64,000 nt of DNA from Ectobius pallidus (Eukaryota > Arthropoda > Insecta > Blattodea > Ectobiidae). The notes beneath the pieces were generated by a model. It saw only the letters and a program-made list of their open reading frames with translations. It was not told the origin of the DNA and made no database searches. The stretch spans positions 154,223,265 through 154,287,264 of the forward strand of contig CAXKWD010000005.1 of NCBI GenBank assembly GCA_964059195.1, given 5' to 3'. Shown piece by piece: positions 1 to 11,578 of the stretch (position 1 is the first letter of the stretch; every line of letters starts with the position of its first letter). The translations under genes were made by a program, and so were the position numbers.

Positions 1-1907
1 AAGTTTTTTCGTTTGTGTGGGCGTATCTCCATGAATCTTCATGGCTGTCTGGGTGAGCTTATTCCTTTTTGATTTTGAAGACATATTTCAACTTTAGTTG
101 TTCTAAGAAAAAGAAAACCTTTTGGTCATCCAATTTTCGACTCTAAATTCCGTTCCGAGTAGTTTGTTTAATCGTGAATTTTTCAGTTTTTCGGTTATGT
201 TCTGGTCTTTGAAAATCTACGCCCCTTTTAGTTTTTATAGCAAGTTTTTCATTGTTGGTCTGTCCGTCAGTTTTCTTGTCGAGTAAAAATGGTTTCCTCG
301 TCTTACTAGTTTCTGGTTTCTGGAGAAGAGTTTTACAAACAATTCAGTTTCAGTAATATAGATATTTTGTAATGATATAAGTCTGCATATTTAGAAATAA
401 ATTCACTCATTGAACAAGTTCCTTTAAGACATAAATTGTATATTTGGAAGATTCAGACATTAAACGCAAACTTCCGTTAAGATATAAATTGCTATGTCTG
501 AGAGATAATCCAGTTTTCTTTAATACTCAAATTATATTATTATATAAATTTGAATATTTTTCACAATCAGTCACAAGTAGTAATTGTTAGCAACGGGGAA
601 TTTTTCTAACAGGAATGAATACTAATTACTGCCATTTGTTATGGGTTTGATAGAGATTCAGGTGATTTTTTGGAATACATTAAGAATAACTTGTCTAGTG
701 AAATAGTACCGTTAATATATATACATATTAAGGATAATTTCCCTCCATTGTAGTTCTAGCAGTGTTACACGTACATTCCGTAAAGCTACTTAGTTTAGTA
801 TGTCACGTAGCATATTTCTGTCCATTGGACTTTGTTATGCTGGTCGGTCAGTGAACTTCGCTAGCTGGAATGTTCTCTGTGACCTACTTTCTGTTACGCG
901 ACTTGTTAGTTAGATTTGTGTAGGATTAATCAAATCTAGTCTATTTCAATAACTGTACAACGTTCAAAGAAATTAATTTCTAGTACATGTAAAATAAAAG
1001 GTGAATAAAATAAAAGGATACAAGGAATTCTGGATTTGTATAGTGTCAGTTTTAAACAGAAAAGAACGGTACTGAGGTATCTAACAAAAATTATAATATT
1101 GAATGTCTATTTTGAATACAGTGTCAAACCTGTATATAGAGAAATGAGTTGACTGTTTTAAATTAATGTGTATGATTCAGGGTTTACTGGACTTAGATAT
1201 AACCTTGTTGCGAAGGTGCATCAGAAAATTAACAAAAGAAAAACTAGGGAGTTTTCTGGGTATTTCCCAAAAAGGACGTTATTGATGAAAAGTTGTTGGT
1301 CAAAATAATGTGTTGAATCACGTCAATTGGAAACAAGACTGATTTCATCCATTTTTGAAATAGAAAAAATAAATGTAGTCCTTCTGAAGAATAGTCATTT
1401 ACCGTGAATCGCAGTGTCGTAATTCCCTGTAAGAATTCCTAAACTGTTATGTAAATAGTTTTAAAAATAATTTAAGATTCTGGATTTGGTGTTTGAATTA
1501 TTTTAAGGGGAAATTTCCTTAGATACGTTAATTAGAAAGAATTTTCATACAAGATATATTGAAATGTATGAGGCGTAAAAAAAAAAAAGGAAAAGGATAC
1601 ATTACTTGTTTACTTATTGCTATTTATTATTGTTGGAAAATAAAGATGTTTTGAAAAGAATTTTCCTTAACTTGTGCTATGGTCTTATCCATCCAGTCAT
1701 TTTTTCAGAACCTGAAAAACAAAATACTATATCGGGCAGTATGGGCATCAGCGACTGAATAAAACTTGTGGCGGATTTACTAAATTTAGAAATTGGTCAA
1801 AAATCACGATCTACATTTCAAAAAGGCACTATTAGCTTCCTGGTGCGAAATGCACCACACAACACAGCCAGTGTTCCCGACTTCATGGCAAGAAAGTCAA
1901 ACCCGCG
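1..1907. other. AT-rich DNA with no recognised feature
   Basis: No coding frame with a recognisable product, no clear inverted termini and no tRNA-like sequence seen. A short A-run with an A/G context sits near 1578-1590. If the receptor gene extends upstream, this may be part of an earlier intron. Confidence 0.4.
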
Positions 1908-1987
1908 CTAATACACAACGACACAAGTACACAGCCCAAACATGTCAATTTCACCACACATCCCATCAGGATGTACATAAGGGCAGA
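1908..1987 (+). repeat. Dispersed repeat fragment, copy 1 of 2
   Basis: About 80 bp resembling 10308-10390. The shared blocks are GACACAAGTACACAGCCCAA and GGATGTACATAAGGGCA. The family is unknown. The two copies diverge in the middle, so they are old. Confidence 0.7.
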
Positions 1988-2534
1988 GTGCGCTCCGATC
2001 TTCGTAGATAGTATGGGAATAGCACAATTACAATGCATTTGTACGAAAACAAAATAGTACAACTGTGATAAATCAATGTAACAGAACAGTTTTGTTTGTA
2101 ATGAAATTTAATATAGGCCCTACTTACACTAATCTGAAATGCATCCAGGTGCAGAAGCGTCAGGTTATTTAAATGAGGCTCCGAAACTACTATAAACATA
2201 CAAATACATAAAACATAAGAATACTTTAAGGAGTACTGCAAAACTTTGTCTACTCGGAAACTGAAAAATGTTAAAGTATACAAAATACACAAAATATACA
2301 AATTAAACTAGTTTGCTTGTCAAGTGAAAATTTAACAACTAACTAACTTTTGTTAAAGCAATCAAGAATGGACACTCAAACATACAGTTAATTAAACTAT
2401 ACACCTTTGTGAGCACTATGCCAAGTATAGGCCTATTCAGACTTTTGATACACACCCTTACTTTGTGTCACTATCGTGCCCAAGCTCAAGGCATTCTCGA
2501 GATTTTTTCCCTCTTTTCTCGCGCACTAATTTTG

Positions 2535-3066
2535 CAATATTAGGAGACATAGTCTGGCTAACACACAAACGAGAACATTTTTCATGTTCTGATCAGATAG
2601 GCGGTTTCCATGTTGTGGTTTGCAGATCTTCATACAAGAAAAGAACTATTCACATACATACGTCGATACAAATATACTCAACATTCTAGCAGCAAATATA
2701 TTATGTAGTTGCCTGGGGAAATCTTCTATAAAATATAGATAGATCCTTTTGTTTTGAAAGCGGTCTTTCATTTCAATATTCTTTTGCAAATCAATGACTT
2801 CTAGTTGCAATGACGTTGGAACACTGTCAACATCCACAGAAAATGGTGTCGCAAATATGCAAATATCGGATTGGAGTTTTGAAAAATCTTGAAATCTGTA
2901 ATAAAATATCCTGATCCAGTTCTTCTAATATTTGTACATAATTATTAATGTCTGTAATTGAATGACATACTGTAGACAACTTTGGAAAATGTGGCGTGTC
3001 TCCGAGGGTGACCTGACGTTTCCGTAAGTCTAGTATTAATCTGAATGCACTAAATTTACCATACAT
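2535..3066 (-). pseudogene. hAT transposase relic, C-terminal dimerisation region (ZBED5/GTF2IRD2-type)
   Basis: Reading the minus strand, broken frames give FQDFSKLQSDICIFATPFSV, then DVDSVPTSLQLEVIDLQKN, then an ARMLSIFVSTYVCE block, and, after an in-frame stop, FFSCMKICKPQHGNRLSDQN and a leucine-rich tail. This order is that of the C-terminal hAT dimerisation domain in transposases of the hAT group related to the vertebrate ZBED5 and GTF2IRD2 proteins. There, VD.ES.P..LQ.E.IDLQ is followed by a STY.CEQ.FS.MK motif. At least one frameshift (around 2830) and one stop (where CEQLFS is expected) break it. The N-terminal BED zinc finger and the catalytic domain are not seen, so it is a dead fragment. 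No host-gene function is implied. Confidence 0.72.
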
Positions 3067-3296
3067 TTCACTGATTAACTTACCTCTGCACCCTTGCCAT
3101 GGTTAATGCACGCAATTCAATGTACCATCACGGCTCACCTTAACCCTACTGCTGCACTGAACGCCACTGCGCTAGTGCGTATTAACAGGAATGCAACTCA
3201 ACTGCTCGCTCTCTCAAGCTCTTGCGAGATGATCGGCTCTTACGTCACAACTGCAGCATCTGCCGGACACTGCACTATTAGGTAAACACATCAAAC

Positions 3297-3372
3297 AAAT
3301 GGTTACCAAAATTTGGTTTGACCGGAGGTGATAAGCTTCATTGCTTGGCACTTCGGGGGTAAGGGAGGGCAA
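3297..3372 (+). repeat. Dispersed repeat fragment, copy 1 of 2
   Basis: About 75 bp resembling 10402-10482. Shared block: TACCAAAATTTGGTTTGACC, followed by a similar TTGCTTGGCACT..GGGGG stretch. It is followed here by an A-rich run (about 3377-3399) that joins the fold-back mariner. Confidence 0.65.
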
Positions 3373-3400
3373 ACAAACAAAAAAAAAAAAAAGGAAAAAA

Positions 3401-3994
3401 GTGTTCAGCTATTTTTCAACATATTCGCCACCGGAATTAAAACATTTGTCTTACCATGGCATCAACTCTTGAATACCTGTGTCGTAGAAGTGTGCCGCCT
3501 GGGATTTGAACCATTATGTGACAAACATCTCCTCTCTGTCATTCTCTGTCATACCCTGTCATTTCTTTAGGTGTAGGAAAAGATGGAAATTACTGGGAGC
3601 GAAGTCCGGGGTGTACCGTGTAGGGTGGATGTTTAAACACCTCCTAGCAAGTCTCCTTGCAGAAGTTTTGCTGGGAGGTGTTTAAATATTCACCCTAAAG
3701 CCCGGACCTCGCTCCCAGTGATTTCCATCGTTTCCTACACCTCACAAAATGACAAAGAATGACAGAGAGGCGAAGGTGGTTGTCGCACGGTGGTTCAAAT
3801 CCCAGGCGGTACACTTCTACGACACAGGTATTCAAAAGTTGGTTCCACGGTAAGACAAACTTTCAATTCCGGTGGCGAATGTGTGGAAAAATAGCTAAAT
3901 ACTGGCTGTGTCAGTTGCAATAAATATTTCCTTTAAATTGTGTTTTGTTTCTGTAAACGTCCTCAGGGAAAATAACTTTATGGACGCGCCTTGT
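3401..3994. mobile_element. Fold-back (palindromic) mariner-derived element, family A copy 1
   Basis: The left arm (about 3401-3660) and right arm (about 3661-3994) are inverted copies of one another, with the axis near 3660 (CACCTCC...GGGAGGTG). The right arm reads as a decayed mariner transposase C terminus. It has the CACTTCTACGACACAGGTAT stretch for FYDTGIQKLV, then a wobbly CGGTAAGAC for the usual RYDKC. Its outer end, with TCCATAAAGTTATTTTCCC on the other strand, matches the terminal repeat of the copy at 35424. The left terminal repeat is missing and replaced by an A-rich run, so this copy is truncated on the left. Non-functional. Confidence 0.75.
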
Positions 3995-4539
3995 ATTTTA
4001 CTTAAGTATATTCTCACTTACCCACGCAGAGAAGAAACCAGGCTATCTAAATATTAGCTAGAAGTTCCTCGTTGCTTTTGAAATAAAGTATAGGCATCAC
4101 TTAAGTGGGAAGATACTCTTTAATCGATGTTGGTAATTTAGACATTGCTTGGAAAGAGCTTGTAGTTCATGTTCATAATGATGCAGCACATGGTACCCTC
4201 TGCAGTGCAGTTCATTTATTAAAGGGTATTATTAAACCATCAACAATCCAAAATTATATTCTGGCCTGGAAGTGGAAAATCACAGTTAGGGGGTGGCTTC
4301 CCCGCTTTATTTATCCCGACAATCTGCTGTGCTTGTCTATAAAACTTAATTGCTGTTCAACTTTGCAGCAGCACTAAATTGGTTTCATTATTATATTTAA
4401 AGCAGAGCATATTTAATTATTGGTATTTTCTAATAAAAACTATTTTTCTGTATTTGATAAAAAGTCCACCTAAAAAGTATGGTAAAGTCCATATGACCAG
4501 CTAATCATTCCAATACATTAGTAGAACCCAAATGTTTCA
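3995..4539. other. Unrecognised AT-rich stretch
   Basis: Contains a 90-codon open frame (4105-4377, +) with no recognisable motif. I do not treat it as a gene. No clear repeat ends seen. Confidence 0.3.
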
Positions 4540-4985
4540 CTTCTGCTGGTCTATCACATAGCTTTGGTTTCGGTCTTCGTATGTATAATTCTAAAATCAC
4601 ATTACATCCAGTTTTAGCCAAATGTAGTTATGGAGTCTTTAAATCTAAATTTAAAAGAATCATATAACTTAGATTTTCAGCCCTTTAAAAATAGGTTTAT
4701 CTTTTGGTACCTACTACTATCATGAAAATTTATTTTTCAGTATTATAATTATGTTTATATCAATTGAGTCATGCCTTTACTCTCAGCTTTTGTCTTTTCC
4801 CCTGGCACTATTTCAAAATATTTTGTCTATTAAATGTTAATTTAATTTTAGGTTAAGATTACATTTCAATAATGTAAAACATGTAAATATATGCATGGAA
4901 CTGCCCCCGAGCACGGCTCCTGCTTTTCGGGGTTTCAGGACCTTACGTATTATCTATGTATATAAGTATAATTTAAAATATAAAA
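4540..4985 (+). repeat. Dispersed repeat, LINE 3'-end-like, copy 1 of 2
   Basis: About 440 bp with clear similarity to 24225-24665, including the shared blocks AACTGCCCCCGAGCACG and TTGAGTCATGCC. Both copies end in an A/T-rich tail with AAATA units, which suggests the 3' untranslated end of a retroposon. No coding sequence is left to identify the family. Confidence 0.6.
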
Positions 4986-5430
4986 ATAAATAAAATCCCT
5001 CGTAATCTGATTTCATAAAAACGTACATACTAATATTATGATCTGCTAATTTTTCTGTCTTTAAACATCGAAAATTACAATAGCCATAGTTAGGCCTAAT
5101 GAGCATTTGTGATGTATTTGACTTCATCTCTATGATATTTTACATGAGGTGGAAAGTGAACCCTTAAGTTGTACATCTCGTGAAGGTTCATCTTTAACTG
5201 ACTACACGACAGATGTACGGTAGATTTGGATTTGGACTTATTCCTCAGATCTCAATGCTCTCCTCTCCAATCGATAGCTCACAGATAACTCCTATTCCTA
5301 GGATCGTGACTGTATTATAAAGTGAAGGCACTCCTTAACCTTCTTTTTTTATATTTAATTTGTAATTTAATTTCAATTTATATATACATAACACTCCTAG
5401 TATACTTAATCAATACAATCAAATACTACT

Positions 5431-5700
5431 ATTAGAGAAAATGCATACAAAATCAATCTTAATGAAGTCCTACGTTACAACAAATACAACAATAATATAA
5501 TTAAACAATTAGAGAAAATAGATACAAATCAATATTAGTTAATGAAGGTATTCTTAAGTTACAACATTAATAAAATACAACAGTTATAGAAAATGCATAC
5601 AAAGTCAATATTATTTACTGAAGCTATTCTTAAGTTAAAACAAATAAAACAGTAATCAAACACAACAATTATAGGAAATACATACAAAATCAAATCTGCT
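5431..5700. repeat. Degenerate tandem repeat, about 3-4 units of 80-95 bp
   Basis: Successive units share the order ATTAGAGAAAATGCATACAAA / TCAATATTA / TGAAG.TATTCTTAAGTTACAACA / AATACAACA. The units differ by substitutions and small indels. No coding content. Confidence 0.6.
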
Positions 5701-6970
5701 TCCTGTACGAAATTACAAATGACCTACAGTAATAGGGTTCTTATGTGGGGGAAGGAACTGGTTAAGAGTCAATTTACTGACAAATCTCCTAAGGTACAAT
5801 CTAACATAGGTATTACTGCCCTACTTTTTTTCCAGAGGACGACAAATTGCAGGTATTTATTTTCGATAGTCCATAGCCTCAGGCAGATTATGAACGAGCA
5901 TATACGACTAATGGACCTATACTAACTATTCAGGTGTATGGAGCACTTTATTACTCTAAATGAATCTTAAATAATTTTAAACACTTTTTCAGTTTATTTT
6001 TTAACAAAGGAAAATGTCTTCTTCTTAGTTCAATATAACATTACTTTAGTCTACGATCATTTTGTAAGTATTTCTACGAGTAACATAAATCATTTGTTTC
6101 AAGTTGATTTTCGTAATAATTTCGCCTTTCCAGCATAATATTTAAAAAAATATATTTATTTTAAACAAGGAACTTTCATTAAGCCTCTAAAACAAGGCTG
6201 CAAATGTATTATGTATGTGTTTTTTTAATATGTAATTCCCTTTCATTTAATATACAAAACTTAACTTATTTTACATAATCTGAATTCCTTTGTGTCAAAA
6301 TTTTCCCTCACTTATCTATTTTAGTTTGTATTGCCTCTTTTAAGCTAATTCCTCTTTTTATCTCAATGTTGAAAACATATATTTAAAATCATTTAATTTA
6401 TAAGTTTGAATTTTAATTCCACATATTTTTAGTAGATCACCCTGTACTTATAAATCATGCTCACCATTAATTTCCGTTGAAGTAAAAATCTTGAGATAAT
6501 ACTACTGTTTCCAAAGCTCTGATTTTCTATTTAAACTTGCAGTTTATAGGTGTGGGATTCCATAAAATTAAGTTTGTTTTCTGAAACTCAGGCAATGCTG
6601 TTGTAAAAGAAACAAAACGACACGATATAAAGTTTTATTGGGTCAGTCGGTGCTAGAAACACGTACAGTCCTGTAAACGCTGCCATCTACAGCTACATAA
6701 AGCAACAGAACACATCCGCTGGTTCATTTTTTCTGGTCTATTCCCTCTTGTTCTGGATATCTTCACTTCCAGAACCTCATAATCTGGCTTAATGCAAAAA
6801 CACTGACGCTACAAGAGTCTCTAGCTATATAAATTTCATTTTCTCTTGTTCAGCAACATTTCTAAAACCTATGATAGTTTGTATGTATCCGGTATCAAGG
6901 GAATATTTATTTCATTACATTAAATTTTCGCTATGGAGGACCGAAACTGTAGCTATGTAAATGGCCAGCA
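5701..6970. other. AT-rich DNA, nothing recognised
   Basis: No coding frame, tRNA-like sequence or inverted termini recognised between the degenerate tandem repeat and the LINE insertion site. Confidence 0.3.
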
Positions 6971-6984
6971 AAAGTGAAACACTT

Positions 6985-8768
6985 TTTTTTTTTTTTTTTT
7001 TTTTAATTTGTTTATTTAACTGCATTTCCCATTTCAATGAGAGTAATACTACATGCACTAATTACTAATATTACATTTTAATGCATACAATATACTGTCT
7101 TTTATCTTCCTTATTCTATGGCTGGTTACTGTGGAACTTATTCATTACCTTATTAAAACTCAATTTTCATACTATTCTTTACAATATTATTTACATGTAG
7201 GTATACTCTATTTATATAATATTAGTTAATCTCCTGTATTTCTGATATATTAGTTAACTACTTGTATTACTACTTCATTCTTTTACATCTTATCTAAATC
7301 TATCGAATTAATGAATGAGATTAGTTCTTGTGTATAATAGCGCATTAATTTGATTTTGTCAAATGTCCATTTTCCATGTTTACTTATCATATTGTTCTTA
7401 AAAATTTGTCTTTCCCTTTCAAGTTTGATACATTTAAATAGTAGGTGATCCACTGTTTGTTCTTCGTTTCCACACGTACACATAGGACTGGTTGTTATAT
7501 TAAATCGGAAATAGTATGAGTTCATTTTCCCATGGCCTGTTAAGAAGCTAGTTATTTTTCCACTTAGCGGTACGTTTATTTTTAACCTGTCTTTTATACT
7601 GGGGAGAAACGTCTTTGTCACTGTACCGTTTTTTGTACTGTTCCATTCTTCTTCCCATTTAACACTTATTGTCTGTAGTTCGTTTAGCACTGAACTTAGT
7701 GGTTTACGATCGTAACTCACTGGTATGTCGTCGTTCCCTGCAGCCTCTCTTGCTAGACGGTCAGCTGTTTCGTTACCGATATTCCCGTTGTGTGCCTTGT
7801 TCCAGGTAAAGTGGATTGTCCAATGTTTTGCTTCCAATTCTCTAGTTTTTTCTCTGATTGATGCTATTAAGTGAAGTTGATTGGTTGGATTTTTTAACGA
7901 ATCTAAAGTTATTCTACTATCTGTATGGATAGCTGCTATTTTTTGGTCGTTAGGACTGTGCTGATCATTTTCTAAATATTCTAGGGACTTTAAGATCGCA
8001 AGCTGTTCAGCCTGATTGTTTGAGCAGTGGTCTTTTAGCCTGTATTGTAGCTGGATGGCTGGTTTTGTATCGACAAATATTGCTATACCTGCGCCTACTC
8101 CTGTGTCTCCTTTGCTGCCGTCAGTATAAATGTCCACTCTGTATTCTATGGTATCTTCCTTTGTTTTTATGGTGTATATATCAGCTGGATGTGGCCATAT
8201 CGAATAGTGTCTTGGCCTTTCAATTGTGTCCTTCTGGTTTCCTTTTTTGATTTCATATAGTGTTGCCAACTTTTGCAATTCTAGAATTATTGGGGTAGTG
8301 TTTGTTAGCGTACACAATGCTTCATATGAAGTTGTACGGAATGCCTTTGCTATTTTGATATTGATTAATCTCTGTACTCGCTTAAGTTTTGCAGCATTGT
8401 GTTTTTTATTAATGGCCTCACTCCATACTGGTACTCCATAAGATAGAATTGGTAAGATAGCACCTTTGTAAATAACTCTCATTACATCGTGGCTTAATCC
8501 CCAATTTACTTTTGCCGATTTTGCCAATGAATGTATGAGATGAGTACATTTTTGGGTTACTTCATTGATATGTTCTTGGAAATTAAACTTCCTATCAATT
8601 ATTATGCCAAGATACTTTATACTTTCCGATTGTGGAATATTCTTGTTATTCAGAAAAATTTTAAGATCAATTGCTGTCCTTGGTCTTTTTCTTGTTATTA
8701 CCAACAGTCTCGATTTCTGCTCATTGAATGTGATTTTGTGATTCTTAGCCCAACTCTCTACTTTGTAC
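6985..8768 (-). mobile_element. 5'-truncated non-LTR retrotransposon (RNase H-bearing, I/R1-like group)
   Basis: Insertion on the minus strand. Its 3' poly(A) is a run of 22 T at 6983-7004 on the + strand. A 13-bp direct repeat, AAGTGAAACACTT, lies at 6972-6984 and 8769-8781. This is the expected target-site duplication of target-primed reverse transcription. About 280 bp of 3' UTR lies between the tail and the stop codon at 7283. The element starts just after the reverse-transcriptase YxDD box, so it is 5'-truncated and dead on arrival. Its long frame is intact, which together with the perfect duplication suggests recent insertion. Confidence 0.9.
7283..8767 (-). CDS. LINE ORF2 C-terminal part: RT thumb, RNase H, Cys-rich knuckle (truncated)
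   Basis: About 490 uninterrupted codons. The first roughly 170 residues are the post-catalytic part of a reverse transcriptase. ESWAKNHKITFNEQKSRLL is followed by KYLGIIID near residue 57, and later by a thumb region containing ILSYGVPVWSEA. Near residue 220 an RNase H domain begins with YTDGSKGDTGVGAG. It continues with NNQAEQLAIL (catalytic Glu, near 256), HTDSR (Asp, near 287) and NKAHNGNIGNETADRLAREA (His and Asp, near 335-346). So all expected catalytic residues are present. Near residues 433-450 there is a CTCG...HLLFKC motif typical of the C terminus of I-, R1- and Jockey-like elements. A polymerase domain lacking its YxDD box cannot work alone. The first few residues of the open frame come from flanking DNA, not the element. 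Confidence 0.9.
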   Translation of the reverse strand, partial: YKVESWAKNHKITFNEQKSRLLVITRKRPRTAIDLKIFLNNKNIPQSESIKYLGIIIDRKFNFQEHINEVTQKCTHLIHSLAKSAKVNWGLSHDVMRVIYKGAILPILSYGVPVWSEAINKKHNAAKLKRVQRLINIKIAKAFRTTSYEALCTLTNTTPIILELQKLATLYEIKKGNQKDTIERPRHYSIWPHPADIYTIKTKEDTIEYRVDIYTDGSKGDTGVGAGIAIFVDTKPAIQLQYRLKDHCSNNQAEQLAILKSLEYLENDQHSPNDQKIAAIHTDSRITLDSLKNPTNQLHLIASIREKTRELEAKHWTIHFTWNKAHNGNIGNETADRLAREAAGNDDIPVSYDRKPLSSVLNELQTISVKWEEEWNSTKNGTVTKTFLPSIKDRLKINVPLSGKITSFLTGHGKMNSYYFRFNITTSPMCTCGNEEQTVDHLLFKCIKLERERQIFKNNMISKHGKWTFDKIKLMRYYTQELISFINSIDLDKM

Positions 8769-8781
8769 AAGTGAAACACTT

Positions 8782-10307
8782 GTTTTCTACTAAAGTACTA
8801 GACTTGATCCAAGATGTGTACTGAGCAAAAGTAAACAAACGAATGTAAAAGTACAAAGCATTGTTCACAAGAGTTCGTTTCTGAGACTGTTTAGTAGATT
8901 ACATACAGTAAAGTCAATTGAACTTTCTTTTTTATATTAAACGCCAAGGGCCCTGGATTCGATTCCCAATGTTTTGTATGTATTTAAAATCTCTATCTTC
9001 TCCGCATGTTTCTTTATTGGTAACATAAGTTCTGAAAGCCATTGTTCGCAAATTTCTTCTATAATACAAATTATTAGAGGTTATGCCTTTATTTTTACTT
9101 ACAATACTTACAATAATCTGTTAATGTTTCCAGATAGCACTGCAAACGTGAACTAAAAATATTTTAAAAACTTGTCTAATGGAAGTTGTTAACAACAAGG
9201 AGGAAGAAGTAATTGTGCTACTACTTTTTATTGTCCCTTCACATTTCAGTTACAGCAAATCCAAAATAATCGTGACTCTTTCTCGGAAAAAAAAAATTAA
9301 CCCCACCATTTAGTGCATATACTGTATAATTGCGCTCTTTTACCTAAATTTTAACTGAAATATGTTAAATTACAAATATGACCAAGACCATGAAATGGCA
9401 GAAATATGACTTTATATGCAAAATACAAATAGTCCGATTAGGATAAAAAAAGTGCAATTCGTGTTTAATGTGTCTTTGCGGCGAGATAGGAGGCCAAGAT
9501 AAAAATCTGACGTGTCATAATCATCCGAACCCTAGTTATGATTCATCTGTAATTTTTGTAAACGTTCTTATGCAAAATTCTCTTGATTTTATTATAGGTA
9601 TTTCGATGTTTTAGTGCAAAATTATATAGACGTATCCTTTATGAATTTTGTGAACCGAAAATTCCGCACCACTTTTCTCCTTCTGTTACGATAATTAAAG
9701 TTCGTATAAATATTTCTTTAATCAATGTAAACTGAAAATGAAACTGAATACACAATTAAAACGTAGTTGAAAATTTTATAGCTGCCATTTATGTCTGGTT
9801 CCTTTGATCTGTTTACAAGTTAGTTATAGCAAGCAATACTAAATGCGTTTGACATCAAAGAAAGCGCAGGTTTATTGGCATACGAAAGCCAATATGGTAT
9901 TAAAATTCTTGTATACAGTTACCTCATGCATGCCAGATGGTTAGTATATGTGAAAAGATTCTTGTTCTATTCAACCGATTCATGAAATACTAATCAGTGT
10001 TGAGTTTCATTCAGTACAGGGTAACTACTTACATTTATTAATATCCGTATGTTTTTGTAATCCCGTCGACATGTTTTCGTTTATGTAAATCCTCTGTAGC
10101 AGTAAAGATACTAATTAGGCACTTAACACAAAAAATACCGGCTAATTGAATAACCAGATTCAATTAAACTATTCATTTCGATATTACTGTTACCTTTTCT
10201 TAGCCTGAAATTCTATGAATTTAATACAGTTAATATTTATTAGTCACTAAAAAAACACACTCGGGAAATATTGCACATAAGACCTATCCGCACTTAGGTC
10301 TATCCTG
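8782..10307. other. AT-rich DNA, nothing firmly recognised
   Basis: Near 8950 there is a short B-box-like sequence (GGATTCGATTCCC) without a convincing A box or cloverleaf. No coding frame with a recognisable product. Confidence 0.3.
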
Positions 10308-10482
10308 CGCCAAAATACAAAGACACAAGTACACAGCCCAAACACGTCACACCATCAACATCCCCTACGGATGTACATAAGGGCACAATAGGTATACACA
10401 CATCACATATGGCTACCAAAATTTGGTTTGACCGGAGGTTTAGGCTTAATTGCTTGGCACTCCGGGGGCAAGGGTGGGCACA
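10308..10482 (+). repeat. Two dispersed repeat fragments joined (copies of 1908-1987 and 3297-3372)
   Basis: 10308-10390 matches the fragment at 1908 and 10402-10482 matches the fragment at 3297. Both fragments are contiguous here but separate elsewhere. They are probably parts of one longer interspersed repeat that is broken up in the first 4 kb. Confidence 0.65.
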
Positions 10483-10649
10483 CACAGAAGTTAATATTTA
10501 TTTGGGTAAAATTCAAATATAAGTCGCCCCTTCAGATCCGCCCATTCGATATTCACATTTGCACGGACAGTGTGATGTAATTTGTTTCTGAGCGAAGCGG
10601 AGTGACCAACTGTATATTGTCGCAAGTGCATTGTACCCACTGTCCTTGT

Positions 10650-10830
10650 ATATTCTCGTAAGTGCCTTGTATCCACCTCTACGTTTAGCTAAATAATCCA
10701 TAACAGTAACTACATAGTTAAGTGCGCGAAGCGGAGGCGGCAGCCGTAGCGAAGCTCCCTTGCATTTTCAAATAATGTACGATACATTTTTGTAGGTTTC
10801 AAAAATGTGGAATATTATATCTCCCGCGAG
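10650..10830 (+). repeat. Fragment related (inverted) to the TIR element at 58803-59400
   Basis: The GCGAAGCGGAGGCGGCAGCC segment, the following TTGCATTTTC.AATAATGTACGATACA and a tail with AAAAATGTGG match, in reverse orientation, about 59120-59270 inside the TIR element. This is an old partial copy. Confidence 0.6.
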
Positions 10831-11578
10831 GTTTGTCAGTCTGTCACCTCTCCTCTAGCGGTATGACGCCACACCTCCAACGTACAATCACGAGTTTCTT
10901 CATAATACGAGGACAGAAGAATTCGCTAGATCGTGGTATAAAAGAAACTGCATCGGTGGGGGTGGGTTGGGCGAGATACAATCGTCCGAAGGTGCGACTT
11001 AATGGCAGCATGTGACGTATTAATCACGGCATATTGATGTTTACGTGTCCAGTAACGAGCTGACGATTTTATCAGGTAAAATCCCATCCTCATGTTAACA
11101 GCAAGCATTTTATAAGATAGACGATCGTGATTTTTCTATATCCTAGGAATTGCTAAACGTTATTGGTCAATATGAAACACGCGGCGTATGAGTGGAATAG
11201 TCGATAATATCTTAACCTCTCCTTACATTACCTATGATTATTTTCTTCAACCCGCGAAAATTAACTGCCCGTTATTCCAGATAAACTGGTTGTGAACGCG
11301 TTGACTACGTTAAGCAACACAGATAAGATTTCTTACAGCCTTGTGCAGATGAATACCTTCGGTACATTGTTGGGTCCTTGTATAACACGCCTATTGTTCA
11401 AAACAAACTTACTCACGTGGAATAGTTAAGATCACTTTCATGACTCCATTATATCGGCCTGTTTCTAATGGCCATTCATGTAAGCGTACTAAACAAAGTT
11501 CATTATCTTTGTATTGCGTTCGTGGTAGAGAATTAAGAATATAAGGATGCAAACTCAGTTTCGCCCATTTAGACCTAA
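10831..11578. other. Unrecognised sequence
   Basis: Short frames of about 60 codons occur on both strands but none shows a known motif or plausible splice-site structure. Confidence 0.3.

Noticed and set aside
8944..8975. B-box-like GGATTCGATTCCC as a tRNA or SINE
   Set aside because: No A box at the right distance and no stem pairing.
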